From Kitagawia praeruptora (Eukaryota; Streptophyta; Magnoliopsida; Apiales; Apiaceae), in assembly GCA_037693485.1 (NCBI GenBank), contig CM075354.1:92067001-92131000 (forward strand): DNA of 64,000 bases. Direction: 5' to 3'. This document shows, piece by piece, positions 19,510 through 29,296 of this stretch (its first letter is position 1; each line of letters opens with the position of its first letter). Made by a program: the position numbers and the translations under genes. The notes below the pieces were generated by a model. That model was not told the origin of the DNA. It made no database searches and saw only the letters and a program-made list of their open reading frames with translations.

Positions 19510-22500
19510 CTGAAGCCTGTGCAACATGACAGTGCTTCAGGATCAGGGTCTGTTCCACAACAATTGATGGTTGAAGCACTTCAAAGCTTAATTGTGGATC
19601 AGATTCCTGAGTTCACAAAGATTGCTCAGAACCTTCTCACTGCAGACATGCCTAATCCAGACTATGAGGCTATTCTGTTATGCCATACGGATGATGTGGA
19701 GGTGCAGAAGACAAAGATCATTGATGATGCTGAGAGAGATGGCAACATAGATGCCTGGTTGCAAGGAAAATATGATATTACTCTTGATGAAGCACTTCAG
19801 TATCTCAGGGAGGAATACCTCACTTCACTGGGTTCCAATGCCAAATCTCTGACCCCTGGTGAAGTGTATGAGGCTATGAATGATACACACAAGGGATTCC
19901 TCAAGGCTGCACATTATCTTGGAAAAGGTGTTAAGACTGAGGTCAATAGAGTGTGTGATAAGACCACCACCACAGTAGAAGCAATCAAGAGGACCTTTGA
20001 TGCCAAATTCCCTCAGCTAGACAGTGTGTTCAAGGACATCAAACACTGCAACACTACCTGCACCAAAATGGACAATGGGCTAGCTCTGCTAAAGGATACT
20101 GTCACAGGTCTGGGGCATCAATTTCAAATTCTGTCTGATCAGACCACAGATGCCAATGCCATGCTGAGGACCATGTTCAAAAATCTATATGGAGACAGAC
20201 TGATTACTGAAGTCCCAGTACATGACATGACTAGATTTGAAGTGCAGAGACTCAAAGAACAATCCCTGTCTGGCTTCAAATCTACTGAGTTATTCAGCAA
20301 AGTAGATGCACTTGAGAAGGAGGTGGCTACTCTCACTAAGTCCAATGCTCATCTTACAGGCAAGGTTGCACTTCTAAATGATCAGTTGGACACTCAAGCA
20401 TCCACCACAGCTGATGTCCTTCTGCATCAACAATCCATGTTAGCTGCTATGATGAAGCATATGGGTCTCCCTCTACCTGATGAATCTTCAATCCCAAAGG
20501 ACATTTCTACGGCCTCAGTGCCTGACAACAAGCCTAAGGGGGAGAAGAAGACAAGGAACTCAAATACAAAGGGGGAGAAAGGCATAATAATAAAAGAGGG
20601 TGGTCAACAAAGAGCTTCTTCAAAATCTCTACCTAATGTGCCAGGCAAAGGAAAATCCAAAGTGGATGAGCCTCCATCTATCTTGCCAGTTGTCACTCTA
20701 CCAACAGTGCACATCACTACTCCTGGAGGACAAAAGCAATCCATAATTACCACAGTGGTTGCAGGGAGTATGCCATCTGACAAACCTCCAACCTCTATAT
20801 CTGAGAGTGCCAAGCCTGTAGAAGTTAAAGTTGTTACTGAGGCCAAGCTGCAAGAAGTTGCCAACTCAGATGTTTATCATGATAAAGCCTTCATGGAGTT
20901 TCTGAAAGCCATAAGGGAACAGGTTGGTGACACTCAGTTCTATCTGAGGGAGGTGAAGAAGCAGATTGATTGCATCACTGTCATTCCTAAGAAAGTCAAT
21001 AATCTGTGGATTAAGGAGATAGTGATGATATCCAAATTGAAGATATGGCATCTAACATACAAGACTCTACAAGAACTGAAACACTCCGAGATAGATGCCA
21101 TACTTGAGCTTATTGAGAAGAAGAATGAGAACAACAAAAGTCTGTTTGATGACTTGAGGAATGACCAACCTTCAAGGCTACCAGAAGTGATCAAGAAGCC
21201 ATGGACAATCATTTATCAGTCTGGCACCAGAATTGAAGATATCAAGCAATTGGTCATTCCCCATGATCTCACCACTAGAAATCACAGACTGATCATTGCT
21301 ATCATTGATCAATTACAGAAGAAGGTTGGAGCTAGAAATGCTGAAGAAACTGAGGCACTGCACATCCTCAGAACTTATATAGCAACTGGTGAAATCCCAG
21401 AGATGGCTCAACCTAGGAGAAATAAGGATGATGATTCTGAAGATAAAAGTGATGAGAGGAGAAGACATCACAGGAGAGATAAGGGTGATGAAGACAAGAA
21501 GAAGAAGAAAGGTGACAAGGATAAGAAGAATGATGATGACCAAGGAAGAGTCTATGAGAGGAAGATTGGAAAACAGCAAGCCTTAGGCATTGCTAGCAGT
21601 AACCTCACCACAACACAAGACTCTAAGTCTAGGGTGAATACTGTTAGTGGTGACCTAGCAAAATCTACATCTATGGCTTCTGCAACTGTTTTGCCACCTC
21701 AAGAAGAGAAGAAGATTCAAGTCAAGAAACCATGTGTATGTTTCAGAAAGCAAACTGCTAATGAAATACTACTAGGGTCTACCAACAAAGGTCAAAGGTC
21801 TCTGCCAAGCAACCATGTCAAGAGGATGAAATTTAAACATGTTGCAAGAAGAGTGAAGCTATCCAGATCAAGAACCCTAACAATCATTCCAGGATTGAAA
21901 CTCCAGCCACTTGATGAAGACTTTAATGAAGAGCAATTGCAATTTCTAAGAGCTCAAAAGATATGCTTTGCTGCAATTGTGGATGACCACCTTGAGATCA
22001 AGTACACTGATGGGAGAGAAATGAAATTCAAACAAGGGGGTTGTCAGAATTGGGGTAAATTGTATGAGATAGAAAGAATCATTGCATTGCTGGACTCTAA
22101 AGACAAGGTGGAGAAAGTATGGAAGCTGGAATTGATTGACTTTGTGAAAATGAAGAGAGATTATGCTGAAAAGATAAGAAAGGGCTGCTATGAGAAGTGG
22201 TTAGAAAGGGAGAAAGAAATTGACAGACTGGAGATTGAAGCAGAAAAGCTAAGGGAAAAGGGCTTGTGTAGAGTTCAGCTTGATCCCTATGTGGTGAAGT
22301 ATAGGAGAAGAAATGGAGACAATGTAAATATAAGAATGAACCTACTCAGTCACTATCCTGCCTACATTCTGAAGCCAGTGCTTGAAGATTTCAAAAACTC
22401 TATCATGATTGAAGAATTGGATGCTATGGCAGAAATCATAAGAGCAATAGATGAGAATGCAAGAAAGGAGAAAGAAATGAAACAGAAAGCATATGATGAT

Positions 22501-22545
22501 CTACAAGCCAAAGCAATGGAGATGCAATCAAATGAAAATGGCTAG
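19510..22545 (+). CDS. Element A extra 3' gene, C-terminal part (about 1,010 codons)
   Basis: In phase with 17797-19509 and separated from it only by TGA 19507-19509. The next ATG is 19519. It contains helical and coiled-coil stretches (about residues 250-310 and 890-935 of this part). A very acidic/basic run follows at 21420-21555 (DDDSEDKSDERRRHHRRDKG, then KKKKKGDKDKK). The C-terminal block has a charged helical tail to stop 22543-22545. I find no hydrophobic stretch long enough to span a membrane, so an envelope role is not supported, although the position is that of the env-like gene of some Sireviruses. The TGA may be a mutation (CGA to TGA) or a regulated leaky stop. Product unknown. 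Confidence 0.72.
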   Translation: MKPVQHDSASGSGSVPQQLMVEALQSLIVDQIPEFTKIAQNLLTADMPNPDYEAILLCHTDDVEVQKTKIIDDAERDGNIDAWLQGKYDITLDEALQYLREEYLTSLGSNAKSLTPGEVYEAMNDTHKGFLKAAHYLGKGVKTEVNRVCDKTTTTVEAIKRTFDAKFPQLDSVFKDIKHCNTTCTKMDNGLALLKDTVTGLGHQFQILSDQTTDANAMLRTMFKNLYGDRLITEVPVHDMTRFEVQRLKEQSLSGFKSTELFSKVDALEKEVATLTKSNAHLTGKVALLNDQLDTQASTTADVLLHQQSMLAAMMKHMGLPLPDESSIPKDISTASVPDNKPKGEKKTRNSNTKGEKGIIIKEGGQQRASSKSLPNVPGKGKSKVDEPPSILPVVTLPTVHITTPGGQKQSIITTVVAGSMPSDKPPTSISESAKPVEVKVVTEAKLQEVANSDVYHDKAFMEFLKAIREQVGDTQFYLREVKKQIDCITVIPKKVNNLWIKEIVMISKLKIWHLTYKTLQELKHSEIDAILELIEKKNENNKSLFDDLRNDQPSRLPEVIKKPWTIIYQSGTRIEDIKQLVIPHDLTTRNHRLIIAIIDQLQKKVGARNAEETEALHILRTYIATGEIPEMAQPRRNKDDDSEDKSDERRRHHRRDKGDEDKKKKKGDKDKKNDDDQGRVYERKIGKQQALGIASSNLTTTQDSKSRVNTVSGDLAKSTSMASATVLPPQEEKKIQVKKPCVCFRKQTANEILLGSTNKGQRSLPSNHVKRMKFKHVARRVKLSRSRTLTIIPGLKLQPLDEDFNEEQLQFLRAQKICFAAIVDDHLEIKYTDGREMKFKQGGCQNWGKLYEIERIIALLDSKDKVEKVWKLELIDFVKMKRDYAEKIRKGCYEKWLEREKEIDRLEIEAEKLREKGLCRVQLDPYVVKYRRRNGDNVNIRMNLLSHYPAYILKPVLEDFKNSIMIEELDAMAEIIRAIDENARKEKEMKQKAYDDLQAKAMEMQSNENG

Positions 22546-22689
22546 TACCTCATCATACTGTAAGAGCATTCATCTTGTAATTCCATTTATGTGTTCAATA
22601 TACATACCTGTACTTTTAAAGTTTTATCTTTATGTATGTTAGGCTTGTTATCAGACATGAAATTGTGACTAAGGGTCTCACTCACAATT
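22546..22689 (+). other. 3' untranslated region of element A
   Basis: T-rich, no frame, leading to the polypurine tract. Confidence 0.6.
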
Positions 22690-22699
22690 TGGGGGAGAT
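22690..22699 (+). promoter_or_regulatory. Polypurine tract of element A
   Basis: GGGGGAGA directly precedes the 3' LTR. Confidence 0.9.
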
Positions 22700-23991
22700 T
22701 GTTAGTCACAGAGGCATGCCTGTACACATCTAATAACAAGCCTAATTGTTTGTAATGCTTTGCATTACTTACATGACCTCTTAACTGAGGGAACCTCTAG
22801 TTGTAGAGTTTCTATTTGTATTGTACTTGTAGTAGGCATCAAATCCTAGTTGTGTAATTGTACAAATAGAGTCTAGAATAATGCTTGAAAGAAGTTCCAA
22901 GGTTCATGCCTCAAGCAAGGAGTTAAAGACTGTCAAATAATCATAGTTGGGATTTGAAGAAATGAAGAATTTGCCTAAGTACCAATTTGAGAAGTATATT
23001 TGTCTATTCGAGAAGTCCAGCATTCGAGAAGTCAGGGATTCGATATCTCAAGACACTATTCGATATCTCTGAATACACTGTTCGATATCTCATTCGATAT
23101 CTCAGGGATTCGATATGTCTACTACTCTATTCGAGAACTCAAGAAGTCAACAAGTAAAGATGGTATTCGAGTTCTCAAAGAGTCAACAAGTCAAAGTTCC
23201 ATTCGATATCTCAAGGACTCAGAAAGCTATTCGATATCTCGAGGATTCGATAAGTCAAATGTTCTATTCGACAACTCAAGGAATCCTGATGGAAAAGAGC
23301 TATTCGAGAAGTGGTTCGATATGTCAATATAACAGTATTCGAGAACTCAGAGTTATCGATCAAGTCAATTCTAGTTCTCGAATCACTTACTTAGTCACTT
23401 CTCGAATACATTCTTGGAGACAAAATACTGAAGAAATTGTACAAGTCAGAAACCTGCAACAAGCCAATGCACTTTATGGACCACAATCTGTAACGTGCTC
23501 TGGAAAGCCTACAAGGAAGCTTGGAGAGATATAGAAGAGACAAGGAGCTAAAGAAGTGGATCTAAACAGGCTTTGCAAAGTCAAATCTGTAACCGTTTGG
23601 ACACTTACTCAAAAAGGATAGACAGACTAGAAAGTAATTTGTTTAGCTTCCTTATTTGCAGTAAGTAGGCTGTATCCATGTTCTATAAGGACACAACCTC
23701 ACTTCATAACTTAGTAACTTTTGTGAGTCAAGTTTTTCATACACTGTAAGCTATATCTCTCTGAGAAAAACGAAGCTGGGAATACTACCATTTGTATTCA
23801 CAGATTGTAGCAACCTTTATCTAATAATACATTAAATTAAAGTGATATTGTGTCTTGTGTTGTTTCTTTATCCGCATCTTCACTTCTACACACACAGGCA
23901 CTTATCTGCTACATAGACTCAATCCAAGAAAAGTTCAAGAATCCATTCACCCCCCCCCTCTGTATTCTTTTACCGTATTCAATACTCAACA
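22700..23991 (+). repeat. 3' LTR of element A
   Basis: 1292 bp, same length as the 5' LTR, about 14 substitutions by eye. Ends CAACA before TSD ATTAT (23992-23996). Confidence 0.97.
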
Positions 23992-24783
23992 ATTATTTAA
24001 AGCAGTAATTAAAAAAAAATTAAATAGCAAAATTAAAATTAAAAAACATAATTTAAATCCACTATTATGGCCCCGAAATTGAATTTCCTGCAGCCGAATC
24101 AAGCTGGTCTTGTAATTGAACAGCAGCTGTGAATTCATGTAGTGCAGCGTGGGGTCCATTGCCTTGTGCATGCGGAAGAAACCAACAGGACATAATCTAA
24201 TTATCCTGTTCTTGTTGAAGCTTCATTGCAAGAGTCTTATGATTACAGCGCCAGCCAGAAATTGTTGGTCACGCGCGGAACAATACCTCACAACTTTCTC
24301 TGCTTAATTTGACGCAGAGAAAAGAAGAAAAAAAATTAAACAGAAGCCTCCAAACTTTGGATTTGCTGTTCAAATGTCCAACGCGGTAGAAAAACGACCC
24401 CTGTAGCCTTGCAGCAGCTACGCAACGGATTAAATATTTTTCTCCGTTTTGATTTCCGATTGCATGTAATTATTACAAGATACCCGGATTTTACAAAATC
24501 CATCAAACAATTACATAAAAAATAAATCTAATACAAAACTAATTTTGTAAAATCTATTCTAACACGATCAACCCTCGTGTTTACAACCACGATAAACCAC
24601 GTGAAAACCAATCAAAATAACCACGATTAAACCACGTGTGATCCAAACACATAATTAAAATATACATGGCCATAATAGTGGATAACAACCTGCAAAACAA
24701 AATATACAAGCCTACCACTATATACATGCATATATAATTACGACATGGACATCGTATCAAAAATCGCAGAACCATAGAACCTA
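23992..24783 (-). other. Element E leader (PBS-proximal part)
   Basis: Between the insertion point of A and the PBS of E. AT-rich. No frame beyond chance. It joins 9003-9886 once A is removed. Confidence 0.7.
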
Positions 24784-24795
24784 GCTCTGATACCA
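24784..24795 (-). promoter_or_regulatory. Primer binding site of element E
   Basis: The minus strand reads TGGTATCAGAGC two bases after the LTR end, complementary to initiator tRNA-Met. Confidence 0.92.
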
Positions 24796-24797
24796 AT

Positions 24798-25904
24798 TGT
24801 TGGGACAATCAGATCGTGGCCCTGCGATTTTTGATACAATAAATTAATGAATACGAATACAAAAGTCACCTTGTTACCGGTTGATTCCACGCTCTTCTAT
24901 TGTATTCCCAAATTCCCTTGAGCGAAGTGTGGCCTTCGTCTTCTCAAGTTAACCTCTCTTCTTGCTCCTAGGTGGCTACAATATTTTTCTTGACCAACCC
25001 TAGCAAGAAGAGAATAAGAATATATATAGGGCTACAATAGGGATCATGGATAATTAGGTTGGGCCTTCTAATTACATCTTGGGCCTACTCCAATGTAATT
25101 AAATATTAATTCAATCCACTAAAGAATTAATATTTGCACTACCTTTTCTAATACCGCAACTTAATTATTTAATTGGGTTCCAATATTATTTGCTTATTAA
25201 ATTCCCCATGTTTAAAATAGCGCATGCCCATTAATTAAATAAATTACTGATAATTTATTTAATTAATATCTTTTATCCTTGATTATCCACTCAACCTTTA
25301 TTTAATTATGCCGGAATAAATCCACCTGCAGGGTTTCACATAATTAAATCTTTTTGAGCTTTCAAGGGGACATCATTAACCTGAATATTATCAGGACATG
25401 GATTCCTTCTATAAATAATATTCACCATGTATATAATTCCATCACCCAAAATATAATGATATAATTCAAATGAATTATTTCATATATAAATCAAAGCATG
25501 TAAATAATATACACGTGTCAATTACTATATCCGGATTAAGAACCTAAGCATTAATAATAACATAGAATCTTAGTTCTCCTTCTTAATCAGTATAAGGGAA
25601 CAATTCTAAATTTGATCATGTTCAATATACACAAAGTATACTAGTATTATTTATTAGTCAATATAAACTAATCTAAATAATACTACAGCCATACCAGTGG
25701 ATTGTCCAACACCACCTGTGCTGTGAACCTTATTATATTATATAAACCGTATTTAACAATCTAATATTCTGTATCCCATTTGATACTAGATTGTCCACAA
25801 TATATAATATTAGACAGCATGTAAACATTTAAATGATTCTCAATAAAACCGGGCCAGAAATAAATGTATATACTTCAAATAAAAATTTTCAGTATACACT
25901 AACA
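24798..25904 (-). repeat. 5' LTR of element E
   Basis: 1107 bp, starting TGTTAGTG and ending TGTCCCAACA on the minus strand. The terminal 637 bp on the right match 1-637 almost exactly. Confidence 0.94.
25021..25028 (-). promoter_or_regulatory. Probable TATA box in the 5' LTR of E
   Basis: The minus strand reads CCTATATATA at this point, about 225 bp before the LTR end, a plausible U3/R boundary distance. Confidence 0.5.
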
Positions 25905-26610
25905 GCTTGATCAGATGACTGAGCTTCTTTCAATGTAGTAATTCCTCAATTCTGTAGATTGACCATGATCTTTTTCTTCTGACAGATTATACAATCTGAG
26001 ATTCCTTGTGACAATCTATATACTATTTACTATTACAATCTTGTTTAAGTTGAGTTGTATCCTCGAAATACAAATAGGCTACATCATATGCCTTTCAATC
26101 TCCCACTATTTGTTTGTTAGACAATAACAAGCAAATACCTAGAGGATAACTCAACTAACTCACTTAAACAAGAAAAAGATTAAGCATTTAAGAGCTTAGT
26201 AAATAGTACAAAAAAATTCTCTGGTTTAGATTTAACATTTCCAGAATCCTCAGTTGATGAAATGATAGATGATTGTTCCTCTAGCACTGAACTGATCTTC
26301 AATAGATAATTCTTCTTCATATCTCTGCCTGATAATCCTTCACATCTTACATTGGTGATTATCAGCAGTTCTTGATTTACCATCACTTCCCTTATCTGAC
26401 ACAGCTTTTCTCAGTTAAGAAAAACAAATGTTCCTACTATGTAGATAATGGTGAATCAATACCATTTCTATAACTTCTAGGAAATCTACTACTCCTCCAG
26501 TTAGCCTTTATACATAGTACATTGAAAGACTAATAGAATAGTATTGTGATGTAACTCTCCTCATATCTCCACTTTCTTTTCAACTGAAAGTCTTTTCTTT
26601 TCTATCTACA
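25905..26610 (-). other. Unresolved old LTR-like sequence
   Basis: No frame. Two candidate LTR starts are seen on the minus strand. One is at 26610 (TGTAGATAGAAAAG), directly after a purine-rich cluster. The other is near 26098, where the minus strand reads ATAGTGGGAGATTGAAAGG, a copia-like PPT and LTR start. Neither can be confirmed because no second LTR is in the window. Confidence 0.35.
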
Positions 26611-26730
26611 TCTCCCCCTTAGTAACTTGACTTGCTTGCTTCTCCTCCTAAGCACAGTCTGTAAATGCTCCCCCTTTCTAACCTACTCTCCTTTTTCTTG
26701 TACCCCTTTACTTCTCCCCCTTAGTTGAGG
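26611..26730 (-). promoter_or_regulatory. Cluster of polypurine-tract-like motifs
   Basis: The plus strand has TCTCCCCCTTAG, CTCCTCCTAAG, CTCCCCCTTTC and TCTCCCCCTTAG within 120 bp. On the minus strand these are repeated A/G tracts. Multiple PPTs upstream of the 3' LTR are a described Sirevirus feature. Confidence 0.5.
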
Positions 26731-27061
26731 AATCCTTCAATCAACTAGTTGACAAAGTAGTTGTACCAATTATAGAGTTCTTTGTTAGAAAGGAAGTTTC
26801 ATTTTCTTCCTCATTGTGAGTGTGTGATAGTGTTTAGTGTACCTCACAAGTGTTTCACTCCTCTCTCCACTCATTTGTGTTGAGTGTCTCAGTTCTCTCT
26901 GTGTTTACACTCTTGCTCACTGGTGTATCACTCATATGACTCATAGCTCCAACATCCATTAGTGTACCTGCAAGGAAAAATCACCCTAGCCCCTTCAAGA
27001 GAGGTCAGTGGTGGTGCAATGGGAGTTCGCAAATCCCAAATCCTCGTTGGACTCGTCAGAC

Positions 27062-27400
27062 GAATCTGAGTCATAATCTACAAGTTGCTAGTTTTCCCTT
27101 TTTAGGGTTTTCAGATTTGAATTCTGAGAAGGTAAACAATGATCTATAAATTTAGCATTGAGATCAAGGTTCCCTTCTAATGTCTGTGAAGACTTCACCT
27201 TGTTAAACTCATCAGGTAAAATCTGAATCATAGTTTACAAGTTGCCGATCCGTACCTATGTCGGATCCGTTACCCGCAGGATCCAGAGATGTTCCCTCTG
27301 GGGAGTTAGATAATGATCTTGTTGAATTTTGCATTGAGATCAATACCTTCTCTCGAGGTCTGTGAAGACTCTTGGTTCATTAAAGAACCTTTAACTTATA
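27062..27400. repeat. Degenerate direct repeat of about 165 bp
   Basis: Two diverged units share, in order, GAATC..CATA..TCTACAAGTTGC, AATGATCT, GCATTGAGATCAA and CTGTGAAGACT (first unit from about 27062, second from about 27224). A partial third (ATTACAAGTTTCCG) starts near 27420. Confidence 0.55.
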
Positions 27401-28324
27401 ATCCTAACCGTAAAATGGTTAGATTACAAGTTTCCGTCAATTCATCCTTAAGTGTGTGCAATCTCACTTTGTGCATATGAAATATTTTGGTTAGTGTATA
27501 AGGTAGTGACTCTCCAACTGAATATCCCACACATCCTTATTTGCTGCATCAAGTGTAGTTACTCCCTGGTGACCTCTAGTCTGATAGGCTACTTCCATTT
27601 AGGGGGTAAGACAGAATGTGTTTGAGTTTGACTGTAGTCTGGGATAAAAGTTGTTGGGTTTACTACCTCATGACTAAACATGTGAGAATACAAAATTCCA
27701 ATTAGATGAACCTGCATCACAGAATATGAGCAATAGATAGAATGCATTTTTAACATTGAAAAGTTTTCTGAGAAAATATTGCATTTATCTTAAGAGAAAT
27801 AATGTACAGTTGTGATTTCAAAAGGTTTACAGTGTAAGCAATCACAGCTGTAGAAAGAGATTTTGAGTCAGGAAAGATATAGATCTTGAGTCGGTTTTAC
27901 TAAACAAAAACATAAGCAAAAATTCAATTAAAAATTAATCGAATTAATGTAAGTTAATGTTTAAACCAATACAAACAAAACTATTTTATCATGTTTTTAG
28001 TCCTGTATGTTAGATACCAACTGTTAGCAATTATTAGATCATGTCTTCCAATTGTTAGGTCCTGAAAATCAAATGTTAGGTCCTAAAGATCAATTGGATT
28101 GACATATACCATTTGTGATACCAACATTGGTCCTATATGTGAAAGTCTGTTAATCAACAACAACATAAAAAAGATTAGAACTTTAAAACTGCAAGTTATG
28201 TGTGTGTTAATTAGAAGAACGGTAAAAGACCAAGTACAGGAACCTGTTTGTAAGTTTTGAAAGTATAGTGACAAAACTGTAAAAATTAAAAACTATGTAC
28301 CTAAACTGTACAAAACTTAGGTGT
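27401..28324. other. Decayed sequence, no gene recognised
   Basis: AT-rich. Contains several copies of a motif like GATACCAACTGTTAGG (28013-28132), discussed in the findings. Confidence 0.5.
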
Positions 28325-28411
28325 CAAATCTGCAAAATTCGAAAGTTTAGTGTAAAATCTGCAAAATTCGAAAGTTCAGTGCAAAATCTGCAAAATTCGA
28401 AACTTAAGTGC
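28325..28411. repeat. Tandem repeat, 29 bp x 3
   Basis: Units starting AAATCTGCAAAATTCGAAAG at 28325, 28354 and 28383, with few differences. Confidence 0.85.
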
Positions 28412-29044
28412 TAAAAATAAAAAAACATAAAACAAGTGACTAATCTAAAAATATACTACATATATTTACAGAAAAAAATAGAAAAAGACTATACAAAAAT
28501 AAGAAATAATATACATAATAATTATACAAAATAAAACTAAAAAGAAAAGAAAAATACGATTTTTTTTATTATTCAAAAATAACTGTATTAATAATATTTA
28601 CAGAATATTAGAAATAAAAGAAAATAATTTACAAAAATATTTACAACAATATAACTACTTAAAAATAGCTAAACAGAAAATAGAAAATACTAAAAATACC
28701 ATAGGTTATCCTTTTTACGAAATCAAACATTAATAACAAAAGGACAAACACTACAAAATATTGAATAACCTATTAACTATTTACATAAACATTTATAGTA
28801 CCTTAATAAATCTATATATTTTCTAATAAAATAACTTTCTAATAGAAAATTATTTAATGAGAAAATCTGATTTAGTAAAATATTATGAACATTGCAGTTA
28901 CTTTAAAATAATGAAATTTTCAACAAAAATACTTTCCTAAAAATTCTAACTTGAGAATTAGAGAAAATTATTTTTAGAGAAAATTTATCATTCTAAAATA
29001 TAGAAACATGGAGTATAACAAGAGAATGACTATGACAATCGTTT
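28412..29044. other. Very AT-rich DNA, no gene recognised
   Basis: Long runs of A and T with short A-rich words. No frame. Confidence 0.6.
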
Positions 29045-29296
29045 TTAGAAAGATAACAAGTAAGAATTTGGAAATAATGTCATACCATTTACTTGGTGCT
29101 TAGACCTAGGCACCAGCTTCCATGCTTCTTGTTGTTCAGGATCAGCAATTGCTTTCTCAGATTCCTTAGATTCTATATCTTGATTCTGAGAAGTCCTTCT
29201 AGTTCTTACTCCAACATCTGGATCATCAATGATTAGCTCTATTCCAAATATACTGTCTGAGAAGGTTAGATCTTGATGATTCGCCTTGTTCTTCAT
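29045..29296 (-). pseudogene. Copia integrase-RT linker remnant
   Basis: The minus frame contains IIDDPDVGVRTRRTSQNQ, which parallels IIGDPNAGVRTRRATQN of element A just before RT, then a broken WKLVPRSK. About 80 codons, no catalytic residues. A fragment of an old Sirevirus-like pol. Confidence 0.7.

Larger units (their letters stand above)
9887..23991 (+). mobile_element. Element A: Sirevirus-like Ty1/copia retrotransposon, 14.1 kb, full length but defective
   Basis: Two 1292-bp LTRs (TGTTAG...CAACA) are flanked by TSD ATTAT. By eye I count about 14 differences between them (~1%), so it is a recent insertion. Order: LTR, PBS, large gag (11224-13731), protease-integrase-RT-RNase H (13773-16953), a non-coding spacer, an extra frame of about 1,580 codons (17797-22545), PPT, LTR. 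The long gag with a coiled-coil-rich C-terminus and an additional gene after pol are features of Sireviruses. At least two deletions and two in-frame stops disable it. It sits inside the leader of element E. Confidence 0.95.
1..25904 (-). mobile_element. Element E: Ty1/copia LTR retrotransposon, nested, left end cut by window
   Basis: The same sequence occurs at 1-637 and 25268-25904, and both copies end ..CACTAACA. In minus orientation these are the two LTRs. A PBS complementary to initiator tRNA-Met lies next to the right LTR and a polypurine tract next to the left one. Between them, on the minus strand, are gag and protease (8040-9002), GAG-pre-integrase (3173-3688) and integrase-RT-RNase H (708-3170), which is the Ty1/copia order. 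CACTA-1 (3694-8039) and element A (9887-23991) are later insertions. Without them the internal region is about 5.7 kb, a normal copia size. I do not assign a lineage. Confidence 0.93.

Noticed and set aside
17797..22545. Envelope glycoprotein
   Set aside because: Right position, but no signal peptide, no hydrophobic membrane span and mostly hydrophilic, low-complexity sequence.
24784..24795. tRNA gene at the TGGTATCAGAGC sites
   Set aside because: Only the 12-nt primer binding site is present, without a cloverleaf. The same short site recurs in every LTR element here.
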